Source: Streptomyces sp. MMG1121
Lineage (GTDB): Bacteria; Actinomycetota; Actinomycetes; Streptomycetales; Streptomycetaceae
Direction of reading: 5' to 3'
Length of the DNA: 64,000 bases
NCBI RefSeq assembly: GCF_001280015.1
Contig: NZ_LGDV01000200.1
Span: forward strand, 4,626 to 68,625
Shown here one piece after another: positions 9,772 through 19,717 of this stretch (within the stretch, counting starts at the first letter, position 1; each line of letters begins with the position of its first letter). The notes under the pieces are model-generated. The model was not told the origin of the DNA, made no database searches, and worked only from the letters and a program-made list of their open reading frames with translations. A program made the translations under genes and the position numbers.

Positions 9772-9805
9772 ATTGGAACACTAATTGACTTAGATCTAGT
9801 CCAAT
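9772..9805. promoter_or_regulatory. Candidate CatR operator between catR and katA
   Basis: The divergent region contains ATTGGA (9772-9777) and TCCAAT (9800-9805) as outer inverted repeats. They enclose an A/T-rich core with AGATCT at its right side. A low-GC, symmetric stretch in otherwise GC-rich DNA is what a Fur/PerR box would look like, but it does not match the classical PerR box closely. Confidence 0.45.
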
Positions 9806-9879
9806 GTAGGATCGGGAACGGCTTTGGCCACAGGACAGGACTGGGACAGGATCAGTCAGTGATGACGCAGGAGGCGCAC

Positions 9880-11331
9880 GTGACGCAGGGACCGCTCACC
9901 ACGGAGGCCGGTGCTCCGGTCGCCGACAACCAGAACAGCGAGACGGCGGGCGTCGGCGGGCCGGTCCTGGTCCAGGACCAGCTGCTGCTGGAGAAGCTCG
10001 CCCACTTCAACCGGGAACGCATCCCGGAGCGGGTCGTGCACGCCCGGGGCGCGGGCGCCTACGGCACCTTCACGGTGACCGCCGACGTCACGCCGTACAC
10101 GCGGGCCGCCTTCCTCTCCGAGGCCGGCAAGGAGACCGAGGTCTTCCTGCGCTTCTCGACCGTGGCCGGCAACCTCGGCGCGGCGGACGCCGTCCGCGAT
10201 CCGCGCGGCTTCGCGCTGAAGTTCTACACCGAGGAGGGCAACTACGACCTCGTCGGCAACAACACCCCGGTGTTCTTCATCCGGGACGCGATCAAGTTCC
10301 CGGACTTCATCCACACCCAGAAGCGCGACCCGTACACGGGCTCCACGGAGGCGGACAACGTCTGGGACTTCTGGGGGCTCAGCCCGGAGTCGACCCACCA
10401 GGTGACCTGGCTGTTCGGCGACCGGGGCATCCCGGCGTCGTACCGTCACATGAACGGCTACGGCTCGCACACCTACCAGTGGAGCAACGAGGCCGGCGAG
10501 GTCTTCTGGGTCAAGTACCACTTCAAGACCGACCAGGGGATCAAGAACCTCACGGCGGAAGAGGCCGCGGTGCTCGCGGGCAACGACCCCGACTCCCACC
10601 AGCGCGATCTGCGCGAGGCGATCGAGCGCGGCGAGTTCCCGAGCTGGACCGTGCAGGCGCAGATCATGCCGGCGGCGGACGCGGCGACGTACCGCTTCAA
10701 CCCGTTCGACCTCACCAAGGTCTGGCCGCACGAGGACTACCCGCCGATCGAGATCGGCAGGCTGGAACTGAACCGCAACCCGCGGAACGTCTTCGCCGAG
10801 GTCGAGCAGTCGATCTTCAGCCCCGCGCACTTCGTGCCCGGCATCGGCCCGTCCCCGGACAAGATGCTCCAGGGCCGGCTCTTCGCGTACGGCGACGCGC
10901 ACCGCTACCGCGTCGGCATCAACGCCGACCACCTGCCGGTGAACCGCCCGCACGCCACCGAGGCGCGCACCAACTCCCGCGACGGCTTCCTGTACGACGG
11001 CCGGCACGGTGGCGCGAAGAACTACGAGCCGAACAGCTTCGGCGGGCCGGGGCAGACGGGGCGTGCGCTGTGGCAGGCCGCCTCGGTCGACGGTTCCACC
11101 GGCAACCACCCGACCCCCGTGCACGCCGAGGACGACGACTTCGTCCAGGCGGGCGCCCTCTACCGGCTGATGGCGGAGGACGAGAAGGAGCGGCTGATCA
11201 CCAACCTGGCGGGTGCGATCTCCGCGGTCTCACGCCAGGACATCGCCGAGCGGGCGATCGGCAACTTCGCGAGCGCCGACGCCGAGTTCGGCAAGCGGCT
11301 GGAAGCGGCGGTGCGGGCGCTGCGCGGCTGA
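9880..11331 (+). CDS. katA: Monofunctional haem catalase
   Basis: A 483-residue clade-3-type small-subunit catalase that dismutates hydrogen peroxide in the cytoplasm. The distal His is in [12 protein letters not shown], the distal Asn region is [18 protein letters not shown], and the proximal haem-ligand Tyr is in [12 protein letters not shown]. The GTG at 9880 is chosen because AGGAGG ends six bases before it; an ATG at 9862 would add six residues and has no such site. Divergent from catR, so probably peroxide-induced. Confidence 0.93.
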   Translation: MTQGPLTTEAGAPVADNQNSETAGVGGPVLVQDQLLLEKLAHFNRERIPERVVHARGAGAYGTFTVTADVTPYTRAAFLSEAGKETEVFLRFSTVAGNLGAADAVRDPRGFALKFYTEEGNYDLVGNNTPVFFIRDAIKFPDFIHTQKRDPYTGSTEADNVWDFWGLSPESTHQVTWLFGDRGIPASYRHMNGYGSHTYQWSNEAGEVFWVKYHFKTDQGIKNLTAEEAAVLAGNDPDSHQRDLREAIERGEFPSWTVQAQIMPAADAATYRFNPFDLTKVWPHEDYPPIEIGRLELNRNPRNVFAEVEQSIFSPAHFVPGIGPSPDKMLQGRLFAYGDAHRYRVGINADHLPVNRPHATEARTNSRDGFLYDGRHGGAKNYEPNSFGGPGQTGRALWQAASVDGSTGNHPTPVHAEDDDFVQAGALYRLMAEDEKERLITNLAGAISAVSRQDIAERAIGNFASADAEFGKRLEAAVRALRG

Positions 11332-11358
11332 GTCGGCGGCACGTTCCGTGCTGCTGGG

Positions 11359-11393
11359 CGGGCCGGATCCCACGGTGCTCGGGGTCCGGCCCG
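11359..11393. terminator. Terminator between katA and the CBS gene
   Basis: The arms CGGGCCGGATCC and GGGTCCGGCCCG pair over 12 bp (one G-T), with an 11-base loop, between convergent genes. Confidence 0.75.
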
Positions 11394-11417
11394 TTCCGAA
11401 TGCCCCGTTACGCGTGC

Positions 11418-11813
11418 TCAGCGGGCCGGTGCGGGCTCGCGGGCCGGAAGCCAGCAGCGGATGATGTCGCGCACCGACACGATGCCGGCCACCTCGCCGC
11501 CGTCGAGGACGACCAGGTGCCGGAAGCCGCCGTGGGTCATGGCGCGGGCGGCCTCCTCGAGGGTCCAGGTGGGGGCGGCGAAGACGACGTCGGTGGTGGT
11601 GTGGGCGTGGGTGCGTTCCGTGTCCGGGTTCTGGCCGAGGCCGACGGAGATGAGGATGTCGCGTTCGGTGAGGATGCCGATGCCGCCGGCGTCCGGGTCG
11701 AGGACCACGGCGGCACCGGTGCGGCGCGCGGACATCAGGGTGGCCGCCTGGCGGAGGGTGTGAGCGGGGCCGACGGTGAGGGTCACCGCGCTCATGGCGT
11801 CACGGACGAGCAT
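11418..11813 (-). CDS. CBS-domain pair protein
   Basis: A 131-residue protein made of two CBS motifs: MLVRDAMSAVTLTVGP opens the first, and TTDVVFAAPTWTLEEAA the second, with the typical GIGILTERDI and VAGIVSVRDII ends. Free-standing CBS pairs bind adenine nucleotides and act as energy sensors. The ATG at 11813 has AGGAGG upstream. Target unknown. Confidence 0.88.
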   Translation of the reverse strand: MLVRDAMSAVTLTVGPAHTLRQAATLMSARRTGAAVVLDPDAGGIGILTERDILISVGLGQNPDTERTHAHTTTDVVFAAPTWTLEEAARAMTHGGFRHLVVLDGGEVAGIVSVRDIIRCWLPAREPAPAR

Positions 11814-11954
11814 GGATGGTCCACCTCCTAGGAATCCCCTGTGCGGGGATTCACAAATGCACAAGTGGGGGTGGGCTCAGGGTGACAGGTAAAGGGAGGG
11901 TCAACAAGGGGGCGCGCGACGCCAATTGTGGGCGTGCGCGCGCCTTCGCCTCGC

Positions 11955-12755
11955 TCAGCGGCGCGGGTCGAGATACCCGAGCAGCTCGTCGTGGAGCAGG
12001 CCGTTGGACGCGGCCGCGTTGCCGCTGTGCGGGCCCGGCCGGCCGTCGAGGCCCGTGAAGCTGCCGCCGGCCTCGGTGACGACGATCGCGGTGGCGGCCA
12101 TGTCCCACAGGGACAGCTCGGGCTCGGCGCAGAGGTCGACGGCGCCCTCGGCGACCATCATGTAGGGCCAGAAATCGCCGTACGCGCGCGTGCGCCACAC
12201 CTGGCGGGTCAGGTCCAGGAAGCCGTCGAGGCGGCCCTGCTCCTCCCAGCCGGACAGGGAGGAGTACGCGAACGACGCGTCCGCGAGCTTGCCGACCTGG
12301 GAGACGTGGATACGGGACGCGGAGGTGAGGCTGCGGCCGGAGTAGGCCCCGTGGCCCTTCGCGGCCCACCAGCGGCGGCCGAGGGCGGGGGCGGAGACGA
12401 GGCCGACGACGGGCTGGTAGCCGCCCTCGCCCGCCTCCATCAGAGAGATCAGCGTGGCCCAGACAGGGACGCCGCGGACGTAGTTCTTGGTGCCGTCGAT
12501 GGGGTCGATCACCCAGCGGCGGGGGCCGGTGCCCTCGACGCCGTACTCCTCACCGAGGACCGCGTCCCGTGGGCGGGCGCGCTGGAGGTGGCCGCGGATG
12601 AGTTCCTCCGCCGCCTTGTCGGCCTCGCTCACCGGGGTCATGTCCGGCTTCGTCTCCACCTTCAGGTCGAGAGCCTTGAAGCGGTCCATGGTGGTGGCGT
12701 CGGCGGCGTCCGCGAGGACGTGGGCGAGGCGCAGGTCGTCCAGGTAGTCCGGCAT
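11955..12755 (-). CDS. hisN: Histidinol-phosphatase (inositol-monophosphatase family)
   Basis: A 266-residue IMPase-fold phosphatase. Metal-binding motifs are GEEYG (about residue 75), DPIDGTKNY (about residue 91) and the C-terminal WDMAA. The S. coelicolor orthologue SCO5208 was identified as HisN, the histidinol-phosphate phosphatase of histidine synthesis, and this gene is in the equivalent position. Divergent from a TetR gene. Confidence 0.85.
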   Translation of the reverse strand: MPDYLDDLRLAHVLADAADATTMDRFKALDLKVETKPDMTPVSEADKAAEELIRGHLQRARPRDAVLGEEYGVEGTGPRRWVIDPIDGTKNYVRGVPVWATLISLMEAGEGGYQPVVGLVSAPALGRRWWAAKGHGAYSGRSLTSASRIHVSQVGKLADASFAYSSLSGWEEQGRLDGFLDLTRQVWRTRAYGDFWPYMMVAEGAVDLCAEPELSLWDMAATAIVVTEAGGSFTGLDGRPGPHSGNAAASNGLLHDELLGYLDPRR

Positions 12756-12891
12756 GTAGGAACGGTATCTTCCGGCGCCGGTGCGGGGCCAGCAGGGGCG
12801 GGGCGCGCGAAAGGGTGACTCTCACGGAGTCTTGACAGTGCGTACGGGCGCGTCAACTCTGGGCGCAGAGCTGCTCTGGCCCAGGGAGGCG

Positions 12892-13500
12892 ATGATGCCT
12901 GCTGCCCGGGAGTCCCTGTTGGACGCCGCTTTCACCGCGCTCGCGCGCCGGCCGTGGTCCGCGGTGCGGATGGTCGACGTGGCCGCGGCGGCCGGGGTGT
13001 CCCGGCAGACCCTGTACAACGAGTTCGGCAGCAAGGACGGACTCGCCCGGGCGCTGGTGCGACGGGCGGCCGACGGCTACCTCGCCGGGGTCGAGCGGGC
13101 GCTCGCCGGATCCGCCGAGCCCCGCGAGCGGCTGACCGCGGTCGCCGAGTGGACCGGCTCCGCCGCGCGGGAGAACGAGCTGATACGGGCCATGCTCACC
13201 GGCTGCTGGAGCGAGCGGCTGCCCACCCCGCCGCTCGCCGCCGTACCGTCCTCCTCCGCGGTGCCCGCGCAGCGCCGGGCGGACGGTCCGCTGCCGACGC
13301 CCCGCGATTTCGTGCGCATCGTGCGGGACCGCGCCGTGACCGCCCTGGCCGGGCCCGCCGCCACCCCCGTCGACACCGCCGGGCTGGCCCACCCCTGCGA
13401 ACTGGTCGTCCGCCTCGCCCTCTCCTGTGTCGCGGCCCCGCCGGGGGAGGGCGGCATGGCGGAGCTGGTCCGTGCGGTGGTCCCGCACCGGGCGGCGTGA
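12892..13500 (+). CDS. TetR-family regulator
   Basis: A 202-residue regulator. The N-terminal helix-turn-helix is MVDVAAAAGVSRQTLYNEFG, followed by SKDGLARALV; the C-terminal half is a ligand domain that I cannot place further. The ATG at 12892 follows GGGAGG; a second ATG comes directly after. It lies between hisN (divergent) and a convergent SMR transporter gene. Its target is not evident. Confidence 0.82.
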   Translation: MMPAARESLLDAAFTALARRPWSAVRMVDVAAAAGVSRQTLYNEFGSKDGLARALVRRAADGYLAGVERALAGSAEPRERLTAVAEWTGSAARENELIRAMLTGCWSERLPTPPLAAVPSSSAVPAQRRADGPLPTPRDFVRIVRDRAVTALAGPAATPVDTAGLAHPCELVVRLALSCVAAPPGEGGMAELVRAVVPHRAA

Positions 13501-13603
13501 CGGAGCCGGGCCGGACTGCCGCACGGATGGCGGGAGTCGAGGCGCACCCCCACCGTCGCCGACTCGTCGGCTCCGGCGCCGAACTCGCCCTGCCGGAACC
13601 GGC

Positions 13604-13927
13604 CTAGTGGGCCGAGCCCGACAGCTGGAGCCCGATGACGCCGATGATGACGAAGCTGATCGACACGATCTTCAGCGTGGACACCAGGTCACCGAGGAAG
13701 ACCATGCCGTAGATCGCGGTGCCCGCCGCGCCGATCCCGGTCCACACGGCATAGGCGGGACCGACGTCCAGCTTCTTCAGCGAGAGGGTCAGCAGGCCGA
13801 AACTGCCCAGTGCGAACGACGCGAAGGCGACCGTCGGCCACAGGCGGGTGAACCCGTGCGAGAGCTTCAGGCACACGGCGAAACCGGTCTCCAGAATCCC
13901 GGCCACTACGACCAGCAGCCACGCCAT
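13604..13927 (-). CDS. SMR-family transporter, SugE/QacE type
   Basis: A 107-residue small multidrug resistance protein with four transmembrane helices. The conserved membrane glutamate is in GILETGFAVCLK (residue 13 or so), and the helix-4 region GMVFLGDLVS is as in SugE-like guanidinium or quaternary-amine exporters. These proteins work as antiparallel dimers in the cytoplasmic membrane. Exact substrate unknown. Confidence 0.85.
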   Translation of the reverse strand: MAWLLVVVAGILETGFAVCLKLSHGFTRLWPTVAFASFALGSFGLLTLSLKKLDVGPAYAVWTGIGAAGTAIYGMVFLGDLVSTLKIVSISFVIIGVIGLQLSGSAH

Positions 13928-14011
13928 GCGCTGTCCTCCCGTTGATCCGGATCACCGGCTCGGTGCGATTATGCACTTACCGGCGTCGACCCCCGGCAAA
14001 CAACGCGGCGG

Positions 14012-15022
14012 TCAGTCGCCTTCCCGGCGCTCCCTCGTGGACAGCAGCCGGCGCAGCGAGTACAGCCGCGCCGGATCCGCGTGGCCCTCCTCGACCCAGG
14101 CGTCCAGCGCGCAGTCGGGCTCGTCGTGGCTGCACGCGCGCGGGCAGTTCTCCGTACCCGCCGCCAGGTCCGGGAAGGCGTGGATCACCCGGGACGGATC
14201 GATGTGCGCGAGCCCGAAGGAGCGCACGCCCGGGGTGTCGATGACCCAGCCCTCGTCCCCGCCGAGCGGCAGCGCCAGCGCGGAGGTGGTGGTGTGTCGG
14301 CCCCGGCCCGTCACCGCGTTGACGTGTCCCGTCGAACGCCGCCGGTCCTTCGGGACGAGCGCGTTGACCAGGGTCGTCTTGCCGACGCCCGAGTGGCCGA
14401 CGAACGCCGTGATCCGGCCGTCCAGTTGCGCCCGCACCCGGTCCGCCGCGTCCCCGTTCTCCAGCTCCTCGCGGCTGGTGACGACGTACGGGATGTCGAG
14501 GTCGCCGTACAGCTCCAGCAGCTTGTCCGGCGGGGCCAGGTCCGACTTCGTCATCACCAGCAGCGGCTCCAGGCCGCCGTCGAAGGCCGCGACCAGACAG
14601 CGGTCGATCAGCCGGGGGCGGGGTTCCGGATCGGCGAGGGCCGTCACGATCGCCAGCTGGTCGGCGTTGGCGACGACCACCCGCTCGAACGGATCGTCGT
14701 CGTCGGCCGTGCGCCGCAGCACCGAGGCGCGCTCCTCGATGCGCACGATCCGCGCGAGGGTGTCCTTCTTGCCGGACAGATCGCCGACCAGCGCCACCCG
14801 GTCGCCCACCACGGCAGCCTTGCGGCCCAGTTCGCGGGCCTTCATCGCCATGATCACCTGGTCCTCGACCAGGCAGGTCAGCCGGCCCCGGTCGACGGTG
14901 AGGACCATGCCCTCGGCCGCGTCCTCGTGCTTGGGCCGGATGTTCGTACGCGGCCGGTTGCCCTTGCGGTTGGGACGGCTGCGGATGTCGTCCTCGTCGG
15001 TGTGCTTGCCGTAGCGGCGCAT
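14012..15022 (-). CDS. rsgA: Ribosome small-subunit maturation GTPase RsgA
   Basis: A 336-residue circularly permuted GTPase that checks late 30S maturation. An N-terminal OB-fold region is followed by G4 (ANADQLAIVTA and VMTKSDLA), G1 GHSGVGKTTLVNAL, the switch region TGRGRHTTTSA, and G3 DTPGVRSFGL. The C-terminal zinc knuckle is CPRACSHDEPDC. The gene is nine bases downstream of aroA, as in other Actinobacteria, so the two are probably one transcript. Confidence 0.93.
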   Translation of the reverse strand: MRRYGKHTDEDDIRSRPNRKGNRPRTNIRPKHEDAAEGMVLTVDRGRLTCLVEDQVIMAMKARELGRKAAVVGDRVALVGDLSGKKDTLARIVRIEERASVLRRTADDDDPFERVVVANADQLAIVTALADPEPRPRLIDRCLVAAFDGGLEPLLVMTKSDLAPPDKLLELYGDLDIPYVVTSREELENGDAADRVRAQLDGRITAFVGHSGVGKTTLVNALVPKDRRRSTGHVNAVTGRGRHTTTSALALPLGGDEGWVIDTPGVRSFGLAHIDPSRVIHAFPDLAAGTENCPRACSHDEPDCALDAWVEEGHADPARLYSLRRLLSTRERREGD

Positions 15023-15031
15023 GGCGTGTCC

Positions 15032-16372
15032 CTACTGCCCGAGCATCCCGGTCCACAGCTCGGGGAAGTCCGGCAGGGTCTTGGCCGTCGTCGCCACGTT
15101 CTCGATGAGCACGCCCTCGACCGCGAGGCCGAGGATCGCGCCGGCGGTCGCCATGCGGTGGTCCTCGTAGGTGTGGAAGGTCCCGCCGTGCAGCGGGCGC
15201 GGGCGGATGTGCAGGCCGTCGGCCGTCTCCGTGACGTCACCGCCGAGTTCGTTGATCTCCTTGGTGAGCGCGGCCAGCCGGTCGGTCTCGTGCAGTCGCA
15301 GATGGGCCACGCCGCGCAGCGTGGAGGGGGAGTCCGCGAGGGCGGCCACGGCCGCGACGCCCGGGGTCAGCTCGCCGACGTCGCCGAGGTCCACGTCGAT
15401 ACCGTGGATGGCACCCGAACCGGTGAACACCAGCCCGTAGTCGGTGAGTTCACAGAAACCGCCCATCTCGGTGAAGATCTCCCGCAGCCGGTCGCCGGGC
15501 TGCGTGGTCCGCTGCGGCCAGTCCGGGACGACCACCTTGCCGCCGGTCACCAGCGCCGCCGCCAGGAACGGCTGGGCGTTGGACAGGTCCGGCTCGATCG
15601 TGAGGTCCCGGCCGAGCAGCGCGCCCGGCGTCACCCGCCACACGTTCGGCTCGCCGCCGGACTCCGGGGTGTCCACCTGGGCGCCGACCGCGCGCAGCAT
15701 GTCGACGGTCATCCGGATGTGCGGCATGGACGGGAGGGTCGCGCCGGTGTGCCGGACCTCGACGCCCTGGTTGAAACGCGGGCCGGACAGCAGCAGGGCC
15801 GACACGAACTGGGACGAGGACGACGCGTCGATCGACACCGGGCCGCCGTCCAGCGCGCCGCCGCCGTGCACGGTCAGCGGCAGCGCGCCCCGGCCGTCGT
15901 CGTCGATCCGGGCGCCGAGCACGCGCAGCGCGTCGATCACACCGTGCAGGGGGCGCTCGTACGACCGCGGGTCGCCGTCGAACCGGATCGGGCCGTCGGC
16001 CAGCGCGGCCACCGGCGGCAGGAAGCGCATCACCGTGCCGGCGTTGCCGACGTCGACCGTGGCCGGACCGCGCAGTCCGGTGGGCAGCACCCGCCAGGCC
16101 TCGCCGGTGCCGTCGGGGCCGCCCGCGGCGGAGGAGCTGGATGACACCGTCTCCTCGATCTCCACCCCCATGGCCCGCAGGGCGCCGGCCATCAGCAGGG
16201 TGTCGCGCGAGCGCAGCGGGCGGCGCAGCCAGCCGGGCTCGGAGGCGAGGGCGGCGAGGACGAGGGCGCGGTTGGTGACCGACTTGGACCCCGGCACGTG
16301 GACCGTCGCGTCGACGGCTCCGCTCGCGTGCGGGGCGGGCCAGAGGGCGGGAGGGGCGGTGTTCGGGGCCAT
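15032..16372 (-). CDS. aroA: 3-phosphoshikimate 1-carboxyvinyltransferase (EPSP synthase)
   Basis: A 446-residue AroA: condenses shikimate-3-phosphate with PEP in the shikimate pathway. Family segments are the N-terminal [34 protein letters not shown], the Arg-containing [14 protein letters not shown] and the C-terminal [18 protein letters not shown]. There is a short insertion rich in Ser near residue 80. The ATG at 16372 gives a standard N-terminus. Confidence 0.94.
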   Translation of the reverse strand: MAPNTAPPALWPAPHASGAVDATVHVPGSKSVTNRALVLAALASEPGWLRRPLRSRDTLLMAGALRAMGVEIEETVSSSSSAAGGPDGTGEAWRVLPTGLRGPATVDVGNAGTVMRFLPPVAALADGPIRFDGDPRSYERPLHGVIDALRVLGARIDDDGRGALPLTVHGGGALDGGPVSIDASSSSQFVSALLLSGPRFNQGVEVRHTGATLPSMPHIRMTVDMLRAVGAQVDTPESGGEPNVWRVTPGALLGRDLTIEPDLSNAQPFLAAALVTGGKVVVPDWPQRTTQPGDRLREIFTEMGGFCELTDYGLVFTGSGAIHGIDVDLGDVGELTPGVAAVAALADSPSTLRGVAHLRLHETDRLAALTKEINELGGDVTETADGLHIRPRPLHGGTFHTYEDHRMATAGAILGLAVEGVLIENVATTAKTLPDFPELWTGMLGQ

Positions 16373-16403
16373 GGGGTCACTTTATAAGGAGGCCGACATT
16401 CGG

Positions 16404-16470
16404 GTGCGGCGCCGTTGGGGCTGGTCGCGCCCCCACGGCGGTGCCGCGTATCGGTACGGCCCCGTACCCC
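16404..16470. repeat. Streptomyces-type dispersed intergenic repeat
   Basis: A GC-rich stretch with GTTGGGGCTGGTCGCGCCC on the left and GCGTATCGGTACGGCCCCG on the right. It matches, from memory, a short element common between genes in many Streptomyces genomes. GGGGC and GCCCC at the ends can pair. It lies just upstream of aroA and downstream of the M50 gene. Confidence 0.5.
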
Positions 16471-16510
16471 CGCCGATGCTGCCCCCCGCGGGGCGCGTCG
16501 TCCCTCCGGC

Positions 16511-17233
16511 TCACACCTCCAGCAGCCAGCGACCCCCACCGATCAAGGAGCACACCGACACCGCGTGGAACAGGAACAGCCACAGCCCCGCCGGTACGTG
16601 CGTCAGCCGCGACAGCTGGTCCGCGTCCGAGTCCCCGGCCCCTCCCCGGGACCGCTTCGTCTGCAGCTCGAACGGCGGTCGTACCCCGCCCAGCAGCAGG
16701 AACCACACCACCGCGTACGCGAAGGCGGCCTGCACCTGGGAGCCCGCCAGCCAGGACACCAGCAGGAAGGCGCCGCCGGCCAGGACCACGGTCAGCAGGC
16801 CGTACGCGTTGCGGATCATGACCAGCATCGCCACCAGCAGGGCGGTCGCCGCCCACAGCAGCAGCGTGATCCGGCCGGCGGCCAGCAGGGCGGCGCCGCC
16901 GAGGCCCAGCAGCGAGGGCGCCGTGTAGCCGGCGGCGGCCGTCAGGATCATGCCCAGCCCGTACGGCTTGCCCCGGCTGACGGTGAGGCCACTGGTGTCG
17001 GAGTGCAGCCGGATGCCCGTGAGCTGCCGGCCGGTGAGCAGCGCGATCAGACCGTGGCCGCCCTCGTGCGCGATGGTGATCGCGTTGCGCGCTATGCGCC
17101 ACAAGGGGTGCGGGACGATGACGGCGAGCGCGGCGGCCAGCGTGGCCAGCACCACCCACAGATCGGGGTCGGGCTGGGTCCCGGTGAGCCGGTCCCAGAG
17201 GTCGGGCAGCGCGAGGGCGGCGAGGCTGTCCAT
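16511..17233 (-). CDS. M50-family membrane metallopeptidase
   Basis: A 240-residue polytopic membrane protein. The zinc-binding HEGGH is in TIAHEGGHGLIALLTG (about residue 64), followed by several hydrophobic segments, as in the site-2-protease-like M50 family found widely in Streptomyces. It probably acts within the membrane; its substrate is unknown. Divergent from the HMCES-type gene. Confidence 0.82.
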   Translation of the reverse strand: MDSLAALALPDLWDRLTGTQPDPDLWVVLATLAAALAVIVPHPLWRIARNAITIAHEGGHGLIALLTGRQLTGIRLHSDTSGLTVSRGKPYGLGMILTAAAGYTAPSLLGLGGAALLAAGRITLLLWAATALLVAMLVMIRNAYGLLTVVLAGGAFLLVSWLAGSQVQAAFAYAVVWFLLLGGVRPPFELQTKRSRGGAGDSDADQLSRLTHVPAGLWLFLFHAVSVCSLIGGGRWLLEV

Positions 17234-17282
17234 GGTTCGAGCGGCTCCCTGTGCTGATACGCGGTCTGGCAGTGTTGCCTGT

Positions 17283-18137
17283 ATGTGCGGACGGTATGCA
17301 TCGAGTCGTAGGCCCGAGGATCTCGCAGGAGTCTTCGAGATCGAGATGGGGGTCCCCCCAGGGCGCGCGGAGTCGGACCTCTGGCGGAGGGAGCCCGAGG
17401 AGACCTTGGAGCCGGACTACAACGTGGCTCCCACCAAGGAGGTCTACGCCGTACTCGACCGCCCCCTGAAAGACGCGGACTCCCCGCGTCCGGTTCGCCA
17501 GCTGCGCAAACTCAGGTGGGGACTGGTGCCGTCCTGGGCCAAGACGCCCGAGGGCGGTGCCCGGATGATCAACGCACGCGCGGAGACCGTGCACGAGAAG
17601 CCCTCCTACCGGCGTGCGTTCGCCGCCCGGCGCTGCATCCTGCCCGCCGACGGCTACTACGAGTGGGTCACCGGCAAGGACGAGCGCGAGCTGGAGGTCG
17701 AGGGCAGGAAGAAGCGGCCGCGCAAGCAGCCGTACTTCGTGCTGCCCGCCGACGGCTCGGTGTTCGCGATGGCCGGGCTGTACGAGTTCTGGCGCGACCG
17801 GACCCTGCCCGACGACCACCCCCGGGCCTGGTGGGTCACCTGCTCGGTGATCACCACGGAGGCCGAGAGGACGCCGCTGGCCGTCGCCCCCGCCGACGGC
17901 CCGGGCACCCTCGCCGACATCCACCCCCGGATGCCGCTGATGCTCACCCCGGACCGCTGGGACGCCTGGCTGGACCCCGCCCGCACCGAACCGGACGACC
18001 TGCGCGAGCTGCTCGCCCCGCCGCCGCCCGGCCTGATGCGCGCCTACCCGGTCTCCACGGCCGTCAGCAACGTCCGCAACAACGGCCCGGAGCTGCTGAA
18101 GGAGCTGGCGGCGCCGGAAGAGGGCACACTCTTCTAG
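17283..18137 (+). CDS. HMCES/YedK-type abasic-site DNA-protein crosslink protein (SRAP)
   Basis: A 284-residue SOS-response-associated peptidase family protein. The N-terminus is MCGRYAS, so Cys2 becomes the N-terminal nucleophile that links to abasic sites in single-stranded DNA. Other family residues are in LEPDYNVAPT, NARAETVHEKPSYR, ADGYYEWV and IHPRMPLML, which hold the conserved Asn, Glu and His. The start is fixed by the need for Cys2. It ends one base before the next gene. Confidence 0.92.
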   Translation: MCGRYASSRRPEDLAGVFEIEMGVPPGRAESDLWRREPEETLEPDYNVAPTKEVYAVLDRPLKDADSPRPVRQLRKLRWGLVPSWAKTPEGGARMINARAETVHEKPSYRRAFAARRCILPADGYYEWVTGKDERELEVEGRKKRPRKQPYFVLPADGSVFAMAGLYEFWRDRTLPDDHPRAWWVTCSVITTEAERTPLAVAPADGPGTLADIHPRMPLMLTPDRWDAWLDPARTEPDDLRELLAPPPPGLMRAYPVSTAVSNVRNNGPELLKELAAPEEGTLF

Positions 18138-18138
18138 C

Positions 18139-18765
18139 GTGATCGAGATTGTCGAGACGGACGCCGGGACCGCACGCATCACCTGGCACCGGGCGAAGAA
18201 GGCGCGGCTGGTGCTGGCCGTGAGTCATGGGGCCGGCGGTGGCATCGAGGCCCGGGACCTGCGGGCACTAGCGGAGGTGCTCCCGGGACACGGCGTGACC
18301 GTGGCCCTCGTCGAGCAGCCCTGGCGGGTCGCGGGCAAGAAGGTCGCGCCCGCGCCGAGGACCCTGGACAGCGGCTGGCGCGGCATCTGGCCGGCGCTGG
18401 CCGGGATGGATCTGCCGGTGATCTCCGGCGGGCGCAGCGCCGGTGCCCGGGTCGCCTGCCGTACGGCGGCCGAGCTGGGCGCGCACGCCGTACTCGCGCT
18501 GAGCTTCCCGCTGCACCCGCCGGGCAAGCCGGAGAAGTCCCGCGCCGGGGAACTGCTCGGCGCCGGGGTCCCCACGCTCGTCGTCCAGGGCGGCAACGAC
18601 CCCTTCGGGAAGCCGGAGGAGTTCCCGGAGGGCGACTTCCGGCTGATCGAGGTGCCGTACGGGGATCACGGGTTCGTGGTCCCCAAGCGCGCGGAGATCG
18701 GCCAGGAGCGGGCCCTGGAGGTCATCACCGAGGGCGTCGTGGAGTGGCTGGCGTCACTCGGGTGA
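18139..18765 (+). CDS. Alpha/beta-hydrolase (KANL3/Tex30-like)
   Basis: A 208-residue predicted alpha/beta-hydrolase. The oxyanion region is SHGAGGGIEARD, the nucleophile elbow is ISGGRSAGARVA, and a late SFPLHPPGKPEKSR segment plus VVQGGNDPFG (Asp) and YGDHGF (His) complete the triad. This matches the Tex30/KANL3-like group in prokaryotes. The GTG start at 18139 follows the upstream stop with one base between them, suggesting coupling to the HMCES-type gene. Substrate unknown. Confidence 0.78.
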   Translation: MIEIVETDAGTARITWHRAKKARLVLAVSHGAGGGIEARDLRALAEVLPGHGVTVALVEQPWRVAGKKVAPAPRTLDSGWRGIWPALAGMDLPVISGGRSAGARVACRTAAELGAHAVLALSFPLHPPGKPEKSRAGELLGAGVPTLVVQGGNDPFGKPEEFPEGDFRLIEVPYGDHGFVVPKRAEIGQERALEVITEGVVEWLASLG

Positions 18766-18771
18766 CGGCCG

Positions 18772-18797
18772 GGAATGCGCGGCGCCGGAGCACTGTT
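18772..18797 (+). promoter_or_regulatory. SigR-dependent promoter of sigR
   Basis: GGAAT (18772-18776), exactly 18 bases, then GTT (18795-18797) matches the published SigR consensus GGAAT-N18-GTT. It lies upstream of the long-form start at 18857, so SigR can drive its own longer isoform. Confidence 0.85.
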
Positions 18798-19021
18798 GTG
18801 GCGGACAGAAGTGCTGAGGCCTCGGCACCGACGTCGTAGGAGAGGAAGTCCGCCGCATGGGTCCGACCATTTGCCCGAGCCGCAGCAGCCGCCTTGACCT
18901 GGACTGGTCGGTGCTGCACGCGGGCAAGACCGCTTCTATTCGAGCGGCGGCAGGTACGGGTCGTGTTCTATCCTCCGAAACGAGTGGGGCCGGTCTCGGT
19001 CCCGCCCGGGATCTTGAGGAG

Positions 19022-19717
19022 GTGGGTCCGGTCACCGGTACCGACGCAGGGACCGACAACGGCCAGGCGGAGCAGCCCGAGGGCCGGGGCGTCAGCGCGG
19101 AGTCGACCTCCGAGTCCACCACGGAGCGCAGCGCGCGCTTCGAGCGGGACGCGCTCGAATTCCTCGACCAGATGTACTCGGCCGCGCTGCGCATGACGCG
19201 TAACCCGGCCGACGCCGAGGACCTGGTGCAGGAGACGTATGCCAAGGCGTACGCGTCCTTCCACCAGTTCCGCGAGGGCACCAACCTCAAGGCGTGGCTG
19301 TACCGGATCCTCACCAACACGTTCATCAACTCCTACCGCAAGAAGCAGCGTGAGCCCCAGCGCTCCGCCGCGGAGGAGATCGAGGACTGGCAGCTGGCCC
19401 GCGCCGAGTCGCACATGTCGACGGGTCTGCGCTCCGCCGAGTCGCAGGCTCTCGACCACCTGCCCGACTCGGACGTGAAGGAAGCGCTGCAGGCGATCCC
19501 CGAGGAGTTCCGCATCGCCGTCTATCTCGCGGACGTAGAGGGCTTTGCGTACAAGGAGATCGCGGACATCATGGGGACACCCATCGGTACGGTGATGTCC
19601 CGGCTGCACCGGGGCCGCCGTCAACTGCGCGGCATGCTGGAGGACTACGCCCGTGACCGCGGGCTGGTTCCGGCGGGTGCCGGAGAGTCGAACGAAGCGA
19701 AAGGTTCGGGCTCATGA
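19022..19717 (+). CDS. sigR: RNA polymerase ECF sigma factor SigR
   Basis: A 231-residue ECF sigma factor that controls the thiol-oxidative stress response. Region 2 is around [20 protein letters not shown] and region 4 around [20 protein letters not shown]. The GTG at 19022 has GAGGAG just upstream. An in-frame ATG at 18857 extends the protein by exactly 55 residues to 286, the same extension reported for the unstable induced isoform SigR' in S. coelicolor. The stop overlaps the rsrA start (ATGA). Confidence 0.95.
   Translation: MGPVTGTDAGTDNGQAEQPEGRGVSAESTSESTTERSARFERDALEFLDQMYSAALRMTRNPADAEDLVQETYAKAYASFHQFREGTNLKAWLYRILTNTFINSYRKKQREPQRSAAEEIEDWQLARAESHMSTGLRSAESQALDHLPDSDVKEALQAIPEEFRIAVYLADVEGFAYKEIADIMGTPIGTVMSRLHRGRRQLRGMLEDYARDRGLVPAGAGESNEAKGSGS

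Noticed and set aside
9265-9879. Upstream extension of the catalase frame to 9265
   Set aside because: It crosses catR and its operator region and has no catalase similarity; the ribosome site supports 9880.
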